From assembly GCA_041752115.1 (NCBI GenBank), contig JBGSHS010000385.1, positions 1-64,000 on the forward strand: DNA of 64,000 bases, given 5' to 3'. Shown here one piece after another: positions 27,794-37,217 of this stretch. The notes beneath the pieces were generated by a model, which searched no databases, had not been told where the DNA came from, and saw nothing but the letters and a program-made list of their open reading frames with translations. Origin of the DNA: JAJRVM01 sp041752115. Its GTDB lineage: Bacteria > Planctomycetota > Planctomycetia > Pirellulales > Pirellulaceae. The first letter of the stretch is position 1; each line of letters opens with the position of its first letter. Both the position numbers and the translations under genes were made by a program.

Positions 27794-29053
27794 CTATTGC
27801 TTGTCGACCGCCGATTCGGGAACGAGCTTTGGCGTCGTGTTGCCGGCAGCTGACCGACCTGCTGCGGGATGGGGGTCCGACGCAGAGTTATCCTGGTGCC
27901 GGAATGTGCGCCACTTCTGGATGGCTTCCTCACGTTTGTTATCGTCTTCAAACGCCAGTGTGCCGGTGTTGAAGACCTGCGATGCACTGGACCGCAAGCG
28001 GTCGAAGCCGAATTCCTTCGGATCCTGCCTGGCCAGTCGCACGAGCGTGGCCAGAGCGATGTCCCGGATCTCCGTGCGAAACTTCGCGGCGCCACCCACG
28101 GCTACCGAGCTGCCGTAGGGAGTGGCATCGTTTAACAGCGGCTCGATCAGCGGAATGTCTGCTTCATTACCGAACTTGGCAAACGCCAACAGCGCGTAGC
28201 AGATGAAGAACGACTGGTTAGGTTCGTTCACTTCCCCGGTGAGGACCTTGCGAGCCGGCGTCAAGCCTTGAGGAATGTCATACTGCATCGCCAGATAAAT
28301 GGCGTGGTACGCATCCCAGCCTTTGGACCGTTCGATCCAATTGCCGAGCATCGCTCGCAGCAGTTCACGCTGAGACCCTGCATGCACCGCGCTGGCGAAT
28401 GTCGGATACCGGAAGTAGGCGCCGAGATTCTGCGAGACCATCGCCGGCAGTTCCTGATGTTCGCCGTTGAGGAGGAAGAGTATCGTCGCGATGGTGCCCA
28501 ACGATACCTGGCTCGGCTGACGACTTCCCTGCACGGCATTCTGCAGCTCGATAATCCGCTCGACCAACGCATCGGTCAGTCGCTCCGGGGCCTGCTCCAC
28601 AGTGGTCAGCAAGTCGGGCTCAGCTTGCTGCATCTCCACAAACAGGGCCCGAGCTTCCGGACTTCCTCCAACCTCCTTGAAGAAACGGGACCAACCTGGC
28701 AACTGGTAGCTTTCGGTCGTATCGCGACCTGCCGCAAAGGCCTGCAGCCGACGCTGGAAGTCGTTTTCCCGGACAATCTTCAGCGCGTGTCGACAGCGGA
28801 AACGGACCTCCCGGTCGGGGGACTGGACACCTTGTTCCAGGGCCTCCATGGAGTCGACACCCATCCGGACGAGTCGGGCCATCGCACGATTGCGCACCGC
28901 AAAATCGGCTTCCCCCAGTTGACGCACCAGTTCCGACGCGGCGGGGCCATCGTGCCGGTCGCCCGAGAGGGGGGCTGAACATCGCGCAACGCCGCAGCGC
29001 ACCACGGGGAAAAGCAGCCCGAGCACGAGGAAAGCCACTTGAAGACGAGGCAT
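27794..29053 (-). CDS. secreted HEAT-like repeat protein, unknown function
   Basis: A 419-residue protein with a signal peptide (MPRLQVAFLVLGLLFPVVRC) followed by helical pairs typical of HEAT/ARM repeats near the start (VRQLGEADFAVRNRAMARLV, MEALEQGVQSPDREVRFRCR). The middle section (residues 100-300) is helical and not recognised, and a later stretch NEADIPLIEPLLNDATPY again resembles repeats. GGAGGGAAACGC precedes the ATG. Many planctomycete secreted proteins combine such repeats with unknown domains. It may form an operon with the downstream propeller gene. No enzymatic motif was seen. Confidence 0.7.
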   Translation of the reverse strand: MPRLQVAFLVLGLLFPVVRCGVARCSAPLSGDRHDGPAASELVRQLGEADFAVRNRAMARLVRMGVDSMEALEQGVQSPDREVRFRCRHALKIVRENDFQRRLQAFAAGRDTTESYQLPGWSRFFKEVGGSPEARALFVEMQQAEPDLLTTVEQAPERLTDALVERIIELQNAVQGSRQPSQVSLGTIATILFLLNGEHQELPAMVSQNLGAYFRYPTFASAVHAGSQRELLRAMLGNWIERSKGWDAYHAIYLAMQYDIPQGLTPARKVLTGEVNEPNQSFFICYALLAFAKFGNEADIPLIEPLLNDATPYGSSVAVGGAAKFRTEIRDIALATLVRLARQDPKEFGFDRLRSSASQVFNTGTLAFEDDNKREEAIQKWRTFRHQDNSASDPHPAAGRSAAGNTTPKLVPESAVDKQ

Positions 29054-29756
29054 GCGTTTCCCTCCATTGCACCTGAAAACACGCTCATCTCTATTCTAGG
29101 CGACAGCCAAGGCGAGCGTCCACAAAATGCCAGCGGGAGCAGGTCGACGGTCCATCTTTAGGGATTGCCGGGACGGGAACCGCAGGTTAGGCAACGGGGA
29201 GCGATCCCGCGGAGTTGGTTGTCGCCGGAAAGTCTGCCGTTGCATAAACACCGGAATGAATACCGTCCGGAAAACCGTCTGCCCGTTGCCTGCCTGCCTT
29301 GGGGGAACTAAAATGGCGGCACTAAGGGATTTGTGGCCGCTTGCAGCCTTACCTGCTAAAGAGCCATCCCCGCCGAAAACCGAAGTTGTTACGGGCTGTC
29401 TGGGTGGGTGATCTCGAATTGGTGTTACGACATCTCGCCCTGCGAGCGTGGTTGGCTTGGCGGCCTGATGTCGTTCCTCTGCAACCGACGCTGCAATTCC
29501 CTCAGTGACGCGGTGTTTCTGACGTGGATTCGAGTTATGGCGCTGCGCTCCGCAAGCGGTCGCCGCCGCCGGCGATGTTCGCTCGTGCGGTGCGTTTCCC
29601 ATCGCCGGCGATGGGGAAAGCCTTGTGGCGCCAGGCCAGGTGCGAGGTCACCCGCCGGCTCGGATGCCGAGTCGACTCCTCTGTCTGCGGCCACGCGTCG
29701 CTCGCCAACCTTACCGCCCAGGTGCGAACCGCTAATTGTGGAGTGATACGTCCATT
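29054..29756. other. gene-free stretch between divergent genes
   Basis: About 700 bases between divergently read genes, so both promoters should lie here. Frames on both strands are Arg/Pro/Ser-rich and overlap each other without ribosome binding sites. No conserved RNA or repeat was recognised. Confidence 0.4.
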
Positions 29757-30977
29757 ATGGCCCGAACCAGCTCGCAAACCGACCAGCACGTTTCGTTGCC
29801 TCTTCAGTGCGGCCCCTCGACTTTGGCCGTCCATGCTGGCGAAGACCGCCAGAAACTGGGCAACTCCATTACCGATCCGATTGTGTGCGCTGCCACTTAC
29901 ACGTTTGCCAATACACAAGCTTTGATTGACTACGTCGAACAGGGACTGCCGCGGGAAGAGTACGGCCGCTATGGCAATCCGGGTGAGCGGGTGCTGGAAC
30001 GCAAGCTGGCGGCACTTGACGGCGCCGAGGATGCCGTGCTGTTTGCGACCGGTATGGCCGCGATCGTCGGCCTGCTGATGGCTAAACTCAATTCGGGCGA
30101 CGAAGTGATCTTTTTCGATGAATGCTATCACCGCAGTCGCGAGTTCTGTGCCAAACACATGTCCCGGTTCGGTGTGGTCACGCATCAGGTGAAAGCCTGC
30201 GATTACGATGCGATGGAAGCGAAGATCACACCGCGCACCAGGCTGCTGATCAGCGAATCGCCCACGAATCCGCACTTGAGCGTCGTGGATCTGGAGCAGT
30301 TTGTCGCCATCGGCCGGCGGCACCGGGTCGAAACGTTGATCGATGCAACACTCGCCACTCCCCATAACTTGCAGCCGATCAGCTATGGTGTCGACTACGT
30401 GTTGCACTCTGCCACCAAGTATCTGGCAGGACACAACGACCTGCTGGCCGGTGTACTGGCCGGCTCGCGCGAAAGCCTCGAATCGGTTCGCAAGCTGCGC
30501 GGCATCATGGGAGCGATCAACTCGCCGCACAACATCTATCTGCTCCAGCGAGGGCTGAAGACCTTTGATCTGCGCATGCAGCGGCACAATGAAAACGGCC
30601 TGGCCGTGGCTCAGTTCCTGCATGACCATCCACGAATTCAACAGGTACTCTATCCCGGCTTACCGTCCCATCCATATCACGAGGTGGCACGCCGTACGAT
30701 GCGGGGCTATGGAGGACTGATCACGTTCCTCGTCAAGGATGCCGACTGGCGGCAAGCCTCCAAAGTGGTGGACGCCGTCAAGCTGCCTCGGATCGGGCCA
30801 AGTCTGGGAGGGGTGGAATCGCTGATCGAGCAGCCGTTGGTGATGAGCTATCACGAGTGCAGCCCGGAAGATCGGCAGCGTTTCGGCATTACGGACAACA
30901 TGATCCGGCTTTCCTGTGGTATCGAAGATAGTCAGGACCTGATCAACGATCTTCAACAGGCACTCGAACAGCTCTGA
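29757..30977 (+). CDS. PLP-dependent transsulfuration-family enzyme
   Basis: A 406-residue Cys/Met-metabolism PLP enzyme, the family of cystathionine gamma-synthase, gamma- and beta-lyase, methionine gamma-lyase and O-acetylhomoserine sulfhydrylase. The PLP lysine is in HSATKYLAGHND, the phosphate-binding region in YGRYGNPGERVLERKLA and LFATGMAAI, and the C-terminal GPSLGGVESLIEQP contains the substrate-carboxylate motif. ATG at 29757 replaces a TTG at 29736. The exact reaction cannot be read from the motifs. The LIDATLATPHN segment differs from the usual VDNTFATP, which may alter substrate choice. It is followed 92 bases later by a paralogue. Confidence 0.85.
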   Translation: MARTSSQTDQHVSLPLQCGPSTLAVHAGEDRQKLGNSITDPIVCAATYTFANTQALIDYVEQGLPREEYGRYGNPGERVLERKLAALDGAEDAVLFATGMAAIVGLLMAKLNSGDEVIFFDECYHRSREFCAKHMSRFGVVTHQVKACDYDAMEAKITPRTRLLISESPTNPHLSVVDLEQFVAIGRRHRVETLIDATLATPHNLQPISYGVDYVLHSATKYLAGHNDLLAGVLAGSRESLESVRKLRGIMGAINSPHNIYLLQRGLKTFDLRMQRHNENGLAVAQFLHDHPRIQQVLYPGLPSHPYHEVARRTMRGYGGLITFLVKDADWRQASKVVDAVKLPRIGPSLGGVESLIEQPLVMSYHECSPEDRQRFGITDNMIRLSCGIEDSQDLINDLQQALEQL

Positions 30978-31069
30978 AGCCCCGACATCAATCACCTTCT
31001 GCAAACCTCGGGTCCCGCGGTGCGCCCGCGGGAATCGAGAACTGTGGGACATTGCGGCGGAGGGCCACG

Positions 31070-32227
31070 ATGAGATTTCGTACGCGTGCCATTCATGTGG
31101 GGAACCATCGCGACCCTCTGACCGGAGCTGTCGTTCCGCCCATTCATGTCGCTTCCACCTTCGTTCAGCCCGGGGCAGGCGAGTGGGGCGAGTTCGATTA
31201 TTCGCGCAGCGGGAACCCCACCCGTAAGAACCTGGAACAAACCCTGGCCGACCTCGAGTCAGGCTGCGGTGCGCTGGCGTTCTCGACCGGCATGGCCGCC
31301 ATCCACTGCGTCACGATGTTGCTGCAGACCGGAGATCATGTCCTGGCCGGTACCGATATCTACGGCGGGACGTACCGATTGCTGCACAGGATCGTCAATC
31401 GAGCCGGCGTGCGCGTATCGCTCGCCGACAGCACCGATGTTCAGGAGTTTCCACGCCATGTCACTCCTGACACGCGACTGGTGTGGATCGAGAGTCCGGG
31501 CAACCCCCGCCTGTCGATCACGGACATCGCTCGCTGTGCCGAACTGGCCCATCGCCACGGAGCGCTGCTCGGAGTGGACAATACGTTTGCCACACCATCT
31601 CTGACTCGCCCCCTCGAACTGGGCGCGGATATCGTGATGCATTCAGCAACCAAGTACCTGGGAGGACATAGTGACCTGCTGGGTGGTGCTTTGGTGGTGC
31701 GCGATGATGACCTGCTGAAACGACTCTACTTCATTCAGAATGCCACCGGCGCTGTGCCGGGACCGTTCGATGTCTTCCTGCTGAGCCGCGGACTGAAGAC
31801 CCTGGACCTCCGCGTGCGTGCTCAAAGCCAAACGGCTTTCGACCTGGCTCGTTGGCTCAACACCGATCCTCGCGTGGCACGCGTCCTCTATCCAGGCTTG
31901 CCCTCTCATCCCGGGCACGAGCTGGCCGCACGGCAAATGGACGGAGTGTTCGGAGCAATGCTCAGCTTCGAAACGACGGGCGACTTCGCCGCGACCAAGC
32001 GTGTGGTGCAATCAACCCGACTCTTTCAGCTGGCGGTGAGTCTGGGGGCCGTTGAATCCCTGATCGAGCAACCGGCGGCCATGTCACATGCCAGCTATGA
32101 CGCGCTTGACCGAGCGCGGCACGGAATCACAGACGGCCTGATTCGCCTCTCGGTCGGTCTGGAGGATTTCTCCGATCTGCGCGACGACCTCGATCAGGCT
32201 CTCGGCCAGTGCGAGTCCGGTCCTTAG
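31070..32227 (+). CDS. cystathionine gamma-synthase/lyase family PLP enzyme
   Basis: A 385-residue paralogue of the preceding gene. It has the standard motifs: FDYSRSGNPTRKNLEQTLA, FSTGMAAIHCVTMLL, VDNTFATPSLTRPLELGAD, the PLP lysine in HSATKYLGGHSD, and VSLGAVESLIEQPAAMSHAS at the C-terminus. This pattern is typical of cystathionine gamma-synthase or gamma-lyase, which work in the transsulfuration link between cysteine and methionine. GGAGGG eight bases before the ATG decides the start at 31070. Which direction of the pathway it serves cannot be told from sequence alone. Confidence 0.9.
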   Translation: MRFRTRAIHVGNHRDPLTGAVVPPIHVASTFVQPGAGEWGEFDYSRSGNPTRKNLEQTLADLESGCGALAFSTGMAAIHCVTMLLQTGDHVLAGTDIYGGTYRLLHRIVNRAGVRVSLADSTDVQEFPRHVTPDTRLVWIESPGNPRLSITDIARCAELAHRHGALLGVDNTFATPSLTRPLELGADIVMHSATKYLGGHSDLLGGALVVRDDDLLKRLYFIQNATGAVPGPFDVFLLSRGLKTLDLRVRAQSQTAFDLARWLNTDPRVARVLYPGLPSHPGHELAARQMDGVFGAMLSFETTGDFAATKRVVQSTRLFQLAVSLGAVESLIEQPAAMSHASYDALDRARHGITDGLIRLSVGLEDFSDLRDDLDQALGQCESGP

Positions 32228-32417
32228 GCACCGCCGACCATCCGTCGTATCCCGCCAGGCACTCGCGCCGACTTCTTCGTTGGAGATCCTGCTGCTGAGA
32301 CCCCGACGCCACCGACGCCACCCACAATCTCAACCCGATCGAGTCGTGGGTCGATTCGTCTGTCTTGGTGAAACCGCCAACGGATCGTTGGTCAGAAAGC
32401 CGAGCAGCCGGGGGCGG

Positions 32418-33158
32418 CTATCGCAACGGGTTGGCGGTCGAACGCTGCAACGGACGCGACTCGCCACTGACTTGCCGCACAATCGACGGTAACGGCAGTT
32501 CTTCCGCACTTGCTTCATCGGCGTGGGCGTTCTGGTGGGCGAGCCGATCGTTGACCCCTTTCACCACGACCCGCTTGCTCGACGCCGCTCCCTTGCTGCG
32601 AGTCGAAACGCGCAGTTGGGGAGTTGTCAATCGAGCTTGCTTGGCCGGAGCGGCGGCTTCTGGAACCGGAGGCACTTCGGGCTCCATCGCCGGTGTCGGC
32701 TCCATCGGTACTCCTGCGGGATACTCCTGCATCTCAATGACTTCCTCTCCCATCACACCCTGCGGACCGCAGGTGGGACAACCGGAAGTGACCGGCCCAC
32801 AGCAGCAGCGATGATGCGACCAAAGGGGAAGAATGTGGGAGTAATAGGCGACCGGCAGCAGGCACTTCTTGTCGAACGTGCTGCGTTGCAGCGCCGATCT
32901 GTAAATCTTGTGCCGGGCATCACAGCCCACCGATCCTGGTACGATGCCGGCCAACATGCCGTGCAGGCTCTGCGAGAGCGCCGGGATCAGGGCGTTGCAG
33001 CCCCCTGTGCTACCGCACCCCTGGCAGTCCGGGGCACTCGGACACGGCGAACACGCTTGACATCCGCACGAGACGTTGCTGTGTGCCAGCTGGGCCCGAA
33101 GGGCGTCTGTCCCTAGCAGGACAATCGATACGGTCAGGACCGTGCGCGCTAGTCGCAT
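32418..33158 (-). CDS. secreted Cys-rich hypothetical protein
   Basis: A 246-residue protein with a signal peptide (MRLARTVLTVSIVLLGTDALRA). The mature N-terminal half is rich in cysteine (CGCQACSPCPSAPDCQGCG, then HRCCCGPVTSGCPTCGP), suggesting disulfide bonding or metal binding outside the cytoplasm. The C-terminal half is low complexity, rich in Pro, Glu, Ala and Lys. GGGAGGTAAGAAC before the ATG is a strong ribosome binding site. No family was recognised; similar Cys-rich secreted proteins are common in planctomycetes. It converges with the PLP enzyme gene. Confidence 0.7.
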   Translation of the reverse strand: MRLARTVLTVSIVLLGTDALRAQLAHSNVSCGCQACSPCPSAPDCQGCGSTGGCNALIPALSQSLHGMLAGIVPGSVGCDARHKIYRSALQRSTFDKKCLLPVAYYSHILPLWSHHRCCCGPVTSGCPTCGPQGVMGEEVIEMQEYPAGVPMEPTPAMEPEVPPVPEAAAPAKQARLTTPQLRVSTRSKGAASSKRVVVKGVNDRLAHQNAHADEASAEELPLPSIVRQVSGESRPLQRSTANPLR

Positions 33159-34049
33159 GTTCTTACCTCCCGTGCGGAGTTGGTCGGCGATAGTTGTGGC
33201 CGGCTCGTAGCTGTGTCAGGACCCGGGATGACAGCACCCGAATCTCTAAGACGGCTTCCCCCCTCTGGCCGGATGTCGTGACATGTCGGTCCAGGGGCGA
33301 ATCCCGGGTATTCGTTATCAAACATCGAACAGGCAGCTACCGTTCGACCAGTCGTTTCCTGAACATCGGAAAATTCTTCGCATCTTCACTGGATTGAAGC
33401 ACCGTCCGATGCCCGTCTCAGCCGGTTCCGGCCCGGCAGAGTCGAGGTGCGCAGCGGGCTGGGCGATCCCGTCTTCTGACTTTCACAGGTGCGGCCGGGC
33501 TGGCAGCCGATTGGGGGCTGGCGCACCGCGAGGTTCGCCCCCGGGCAGAATCGACGGAGGCAGGGCGCGTGCTCACGGGGACTTGTCAGGTGGCTGGCCT
33601 GTGCAGGGGCGGCTTTCGAGTTACGGTCCCCGCTTGTCAATCGTGGCGGCCCACGGTCTAATCGGGGCTAACTGGGGTGAGACTCGCGCGGCGCAGCCGT
33701 CAACAATCCGCTCCAACCCGCCTGATCGCGATCGTTTTGCGAACGAAGCCCGGCAGACGCTTGTGTCTGCCTGTTGGTCTTGCACGATAAGCCGAAGTAA
33801 TGCACCTGCTGCACTTGACGGGCTGCGGCGATTGGCCGTGGCTGGCCCTTCAAGGCCTACGTTCTGCAATACGATGGTATTCCCGTGACGGTCGCGACGC
33901 GGCTGAGATTGGTACGTCGAGGGGAGCCATCGTTCCTGTTTTTTTCCCCGGCCGTATCCGATGCGTGTGGCTGGTGCGCGAGCACCCCATTCGGGATTTA
34001 CTCGTCCCGTGTGTGGCGAACCGGTATCTTGTTGGGAGGTTGTCAAGCG
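33159..34049. other. gene-free stretch upstream of nagB
   Basis: About 890 bases between divergent genes. A plus-strand frame at 33283-33888 and the upstream extension of the nagB frame (33885-34049) are Arg/Ser/Pro-rich with no ribosome binding site, and appear to be noise. The promoter of the nagB-pta-ackA unit should lie here, but no convincing -35/-10 pair was found by eye. Confidence 0.4.
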
Positions 34050-34835
34050 ATGGAAGTCACGATCAAGCAGACCTATGAAGAAATGAGCCGAGCGGCCGCA
34101 GAGAACGTGGCCCGAGTTCTCAATACGAAGCCGAATGCGGTGTTAGGGATGGCGACCGGTTCGACCCCATTGGGCCTTTATCAGGAGCTGGTGCGGATGC
34201 ACCGCGAGGAAGGGCTGGACTTCTCCCAAGTCACGACTTTCAATCTGGATGAATACGTCGGGTTAGCTCCGAATCATCCGCAGAGCTACCACTATTTCAT
34301 GCACGAGAATTTCTTCCGGCATGTCAATGTGCCGAAGCAGAACATCTACATTCCCTCAGGAAACACCAGCAATTATCCTGCGTTCTGCGCCTGGTATGAG
34401 CAGCGAATTCAGGAGTGTGGCGGGATTGACGTCCAAATCCTGGGAATCGGCTCGGACGGTCATGTGGCCTTCAATGAGCCTGGCAGTTCACTCACCTCCC
34501 GCACCCGTCTGAAGACGCTGGCCAAACAAACGATTGACGACAACGCTCGGTTCTTTGATCGACCGGAGGATGTGCCGATTTACGCGATCACGATGGGAGT
34601 TGGCACGATTCTGGAGGCTCGCGAACTGGTCTTGTTGGCCAACGGGGAAAAGAAGTCGTGGGCGGTAGCTGCAGCCGTCGAAGGGCCGGTGACGGGCATG
34701 GTGACGGCCAGTGCCCTGCAGATGCATCCCAACGCCAAGGTCTTTCTCGATGGCCCGGCCGCGGCGCAGCTGAAAATGCGGGAATATTACGACTGGATCG
34801 AAGAGCGGCGTCCGAATGCGCCCCGCTATCGGTAA
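34050..34835 (+). CDS. nagB: glucosamine-6-phosphate deaminase
   Basis: A 261-residue isomerising deaminase that converts glucosamine 6-phosphate to fructose 6-phosphate and ammonia. Residues aligned to the E. coli active site are present: the acid/base Asp in FNLDEYVGL, the ring-opening His and Asp in IGSDGHVAFNEPGSS, and ATGSTPLGLY for phosphate binding. Length matches NagB (about 266). The ATG at 34050 has GGGAGG ten bases upstream, so the 55-residue upstream extension is rejected. It is the first gene of a same-strand series with pta, ackA, a DUF4954 gene and an ACP gene, with 101 bases before pta. Confidence 0.95.
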   Translation: MEVTIKQTYEEMSRAAAENVARVLNTKPNAVLGMATGSTPLGLYQELVRMHREEGLDFSQVTTFNLDEYVGLAPNHPQSYHYFMHENFFRHVNVPKQNIYIPSGNTSNYPAFCAWYEQRIQECGGIDVQILGIGSDGHVAFNEPGSSLTSRTRLKTLAKQTIDDNARFFDRPEDVPIYAITMGVGTILEARELVLLANGEKKSWAVAAAVEGPVTGMVTASALQMHPNAKVFLDGPAAAQLKMREYYDWIEERRPNAPRYR

Positions 34836-34936
34836 TGCCAGGTGGTTGAAATCGGAAAGCGTGCGCGTGGGGACAGAGAAGCGGTCTTCTGTCCTGGCCG
34901 GCGGTCCGAGGTGTTCGGAATGCGGGGGAGCGACCC

Positions 34937-35920
34937 ATGGATATTCTGGAGCGGTTCTACGCCGATGCTCGGCGGCGCGATCAGGCGGTTGTGCTGCCCG
35001 AAGGGGAAGACGCGCGAGTCATTGCCGCAGCGTGCCAGTTGGCCGATCAGCGAATAGCTCGGCCGATCCTGTTGGGATCCACGGAGGTGATTCGCGCTAC
35101 AGCAGCGGAGGCGGGCGTCGACGTGCAGGGGATCACACTGATTGATCCGGCGGAGAGCACGCGGTTCGAAGACTACGTTCGGGCCTATGTCGAGCGGCGG
35201 GATGTGAAGGAAGGCATTGCCCGACGGATGGTCAAGAAGCCGCTGTTTTTCGGCGGCATGATGGTAGCGCAGGGTGACGCCGCGACGATGGTGGCGGGGG
35301 TGGCACATGCCACCGCCACCGTGATCCAGGCCGGCGCTCTCACCATCGGCCTGCAGCCGGGAATCAGTACCGTCTCGAGCTTCTTCCTGATGGTCGTTCC
35401 CGAATTTCAGGGGGTGGCGAATCGGCCGTTGATCTTCGCCGACTGTGCGGTAACGATCGAACCGGATGCTGCACAGCTGGCCGACATCGCGATCGCCTCA
35501 CATGCCAGCGCAGCGAAACTGCTGGAGGAAACGCCACGCGTTGCGCTGCTCTCGTTCTCCACGCTCGGCAGTGCCGCTCATGAGCAGGTCGACAAGATCG
35601 TCCAGGCGCTGGCACTCGTCCGCGAGCGGGCGAGTGAGTTGCTGGTGGATGGCGAGTTTCAGGCCGACTCGGCCCTCGTACCGCGTGTGGCGGCGAAGAA
35701 GGTGAAACGACCAAGCGACGTTGCCGGGCAGGCCAACGTGCTGATCTTTCCCGATCTTAATAGCGGCAACATCGCCTACAAGCTGACGCAGTACCTGGCC
35801 GGTGCACAGGCCATCGGGCCGTTCCTGCAAGGATTCGCCCTGCCAATCAGCGATCTGTCACGCGGCGCCAGCGCCGCGGATATTGTGGCCACCACGGCCA
35901 TCGTGTTGGCCATGTCTTGA
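34937..35920 (+). CDS. pta: phosphate acetyltransferase
   Basis: A 327-residue single-domain phosphotransacetylase that interconverts acetyl-CoA and acetyl phosphate. Typical stretches are AVVLPEGEDARVIAAA at the N-terminus, KKPLFFGGMMVAQGDAATMVAGV, GISTVSSFFLMVVP, and LIFPDLNSGNIAYKLTQYL with GPFLQGFALPISDLSRGAS at the C-terminus. Length fits the short bacterial Pta class without the N-terminal regulatory domain. GGGGGAG lies six bases before the ATG. With ackA directly downstream it forms the acetate/acetyl phosphate/acetyl-CoA module. Other phosphotransacylases (for example butyryl) share these motifs but are less likely next to ackA. Confidence 0.94.
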   Translation: MDILERFYADARRRDQAVVLPEGEDARVIAAACQLADQRIARPILLGSTEVIRATAAEAGVDVQGITLIDPAESTRFEDYVRAYVERRDVKEGIARRMVKKPLFFGGMMVAQGDAATMVAGVAHATATVIQAGALTIGLQPGISTVSSFFLMVVPEFQGVANRPLIFADCAVTIEPDAAQLADIAIASHASAAKLLEETPRVALLSFSTLGSAAHEQVDKIVQALALVRERASELLVDGEFQADSALVPRVAAKKVKRPSDVAGQANVLIFPDLNSGNIAYKLTQYLAGAQAIGPFLQGFALPISDLSRGASAADIVATTAIVLAMS

Positions 35921-35999
35921 CCTGTTCCCCCAGCCAGCTGCAAAGCTCGACGGCGGCCGATGGCTCCACTGAGCAATGCTAGAAAACGAGTGCGGAAGC

Positions 36000-37217
36000 A
36001 TGAAGGTCCTGGTTGTCAATTGCGGCAGTTCGTCGATCAAGTATCAGCTCTACGAGATGCCTCAGCAAACCGTGCTGGTCAAGGGGCAAGTCGAGCGCAT
36101 CGGTGAACCGGGGTCGGCGTTGAGCTATGAAGCGGGAGCACACCGACAGCGTGTCGAGCACGCTGTGCACAATCATCAACAGGGAATGCGGCTGCTGTTG
36201 GACAGCCTGGTTGGACCAGCCGACCACACACTCGATGATCTGTCTGAGATCACAGCGGTGGGACATCGTGTGGTTCATGGAGGCGAGGCCTTTACCGGCT
36301 CGGTGCTGATCACTGCCGATGTGCTGCGGTCGATTGAAGAATGCGTCGACCTGGCTCCGCTGCACAATCCGGCCAACTTGATCGGCATTCGCGCCGCCAT
36401 GGAAGTCCTGCCGCAGATCCCGCAAGTAGCCTGCTTTGACACAGCCTTTCACGCCTCGATTCCCAAGGTCGCCTACCTGTACGCACTGCCGTACGAAGTG
36501 TATACGCGCTACGGCGTGCGGCGTTATGGCTTCCACGGCTCGTCGCACCGGTACGTTGCCGCGCGCACGGCCGAAGTGCTCGGCCGGCCGGCCGGCGATG
36601 TCAACTGCATCACGATCCACCTCGGCAATGGCTGCTCGATGACGGCAGTACGGGGCGGCAAGTCGGTGGATACGTCGATGGGGCTGACGCCGTTGGAAGG
36701 GCTGGTCATGGGAACCCGCAGTGGCGATATCGACCCGGCTATCCTGTTCTATCTGACGGACAAGGGATACGACATGGCCTCGCTCAATAAGCTCTGCAAC
36801 AAGGAGAGCGGATTATTGGGCGTTTCGGGGCTCTCGAATGACATGCGCACACTCGGCGACGCGGCCCAGGCAGGAAACCCGATGGCGGAACTGGCGATCG
36901 ACATCTTCTGTTACCGCGTTCGCAAGTACGTCGGTGCTTACATGGCGGTCCTCGGACAGGTGGACGCCATCACATTCACCGGTGGCATCGGGCAGCACGC
37001 GCCCGGCGTGCGGGCACAGGTCTGCAGTGATCTGGAGCCGTTGGGAATCACGTTGGATTGGCAGCGGAACCTGGAAACAACGAAGGGGGAGGGGCGGATC
37101 AGCCGGCCGGAGAGCCGCGTGCAAGTGCTGGTCATCCCCACCGATGAAGAGGGAGTCATCGCTGCGGACACATTCACTCTTGTTGAAGAAGGACAGCATC
37201 GTGTCAGCATATGTTAG
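36000..37217 (+). CDS. ackA: acetate kinase
   Basis: A 405-residue ASKHA-fold kinase that interconverts acetate plus ATP with acetyl phosphate. The N-terminal VLVVNCGSSSIKYQLY, the catalytic and acetate-binding region VACFDTAFHASIPKVAYLYALP, RRYGFHGSSHRY, the NCITIHLGNGCSMTAVR motif and the FTGGIGQHAPGVR motif are intact. Length is normal. ATG at 36000 was chosen; the frame is open to 35976. The last 17 bases overlap the GTG start of the DUF4954 gene, so translation of the two is coupled. Either direction is possible: acetate excretion or acetate assimilation. Confidence 0.95.
   Translation: MKVLVVNCGSSSIKYQLYEMPQQTVLVKGQVERIGEPGSALSYEAGAHRQRVEHAVHNHQQGMRLLLDSLVGPADHTLDDLSEITAVGHRVVHGGEAFTGSVLITADVLRSIEECVDLAPLHNPANLIGIRAAMEVLPQIPQVACFDTAFHASIPKVAYLYALPYEVYTRYGVRRYGFHGSSHRYVAARTAEVLGRPAGDVNCITIHLGNGCSMTAVRGGKSVDTSMGLTPLEGLVMGTRSGDIDPAILFYLTDKGYDMASLNKLCNKESGLLGVSGLSNDMRTLGDAAQAGNPMAELAIDIFCYRVRKYVGAYMAVLGQVDAITFTGGIGQHAPGVRAQVCSDLEPLGITLDWQRNLETTKGEGRISRPESRVQVLVIPTDEEGVIAADTFTLVEEGQHRVSIC

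Noticed and set aside
29535..30641. Minus-strand frame of 368 codons opposite the first PLP enzyme
   Set aside because: Antisense shadow of a clearly recognised PLP enzyme; the translation has no coherent family pattern.
33283..33888. Possible 201-residue gene upstream of nagB
   Set aside because: Arg/Ser/Gly/Pro-rich translation, no ribosome binding site, and competing frames on the other strand; it looks like random GC-rich DNA.
36838..37200. Upstream part of the 786-codon DUF4954 frame
   Set aside because: It overlaps ackA in another frame and is Arg/Ser-rich noise; the GTG at 37201 with a ribosome binding site begins the family sequence.
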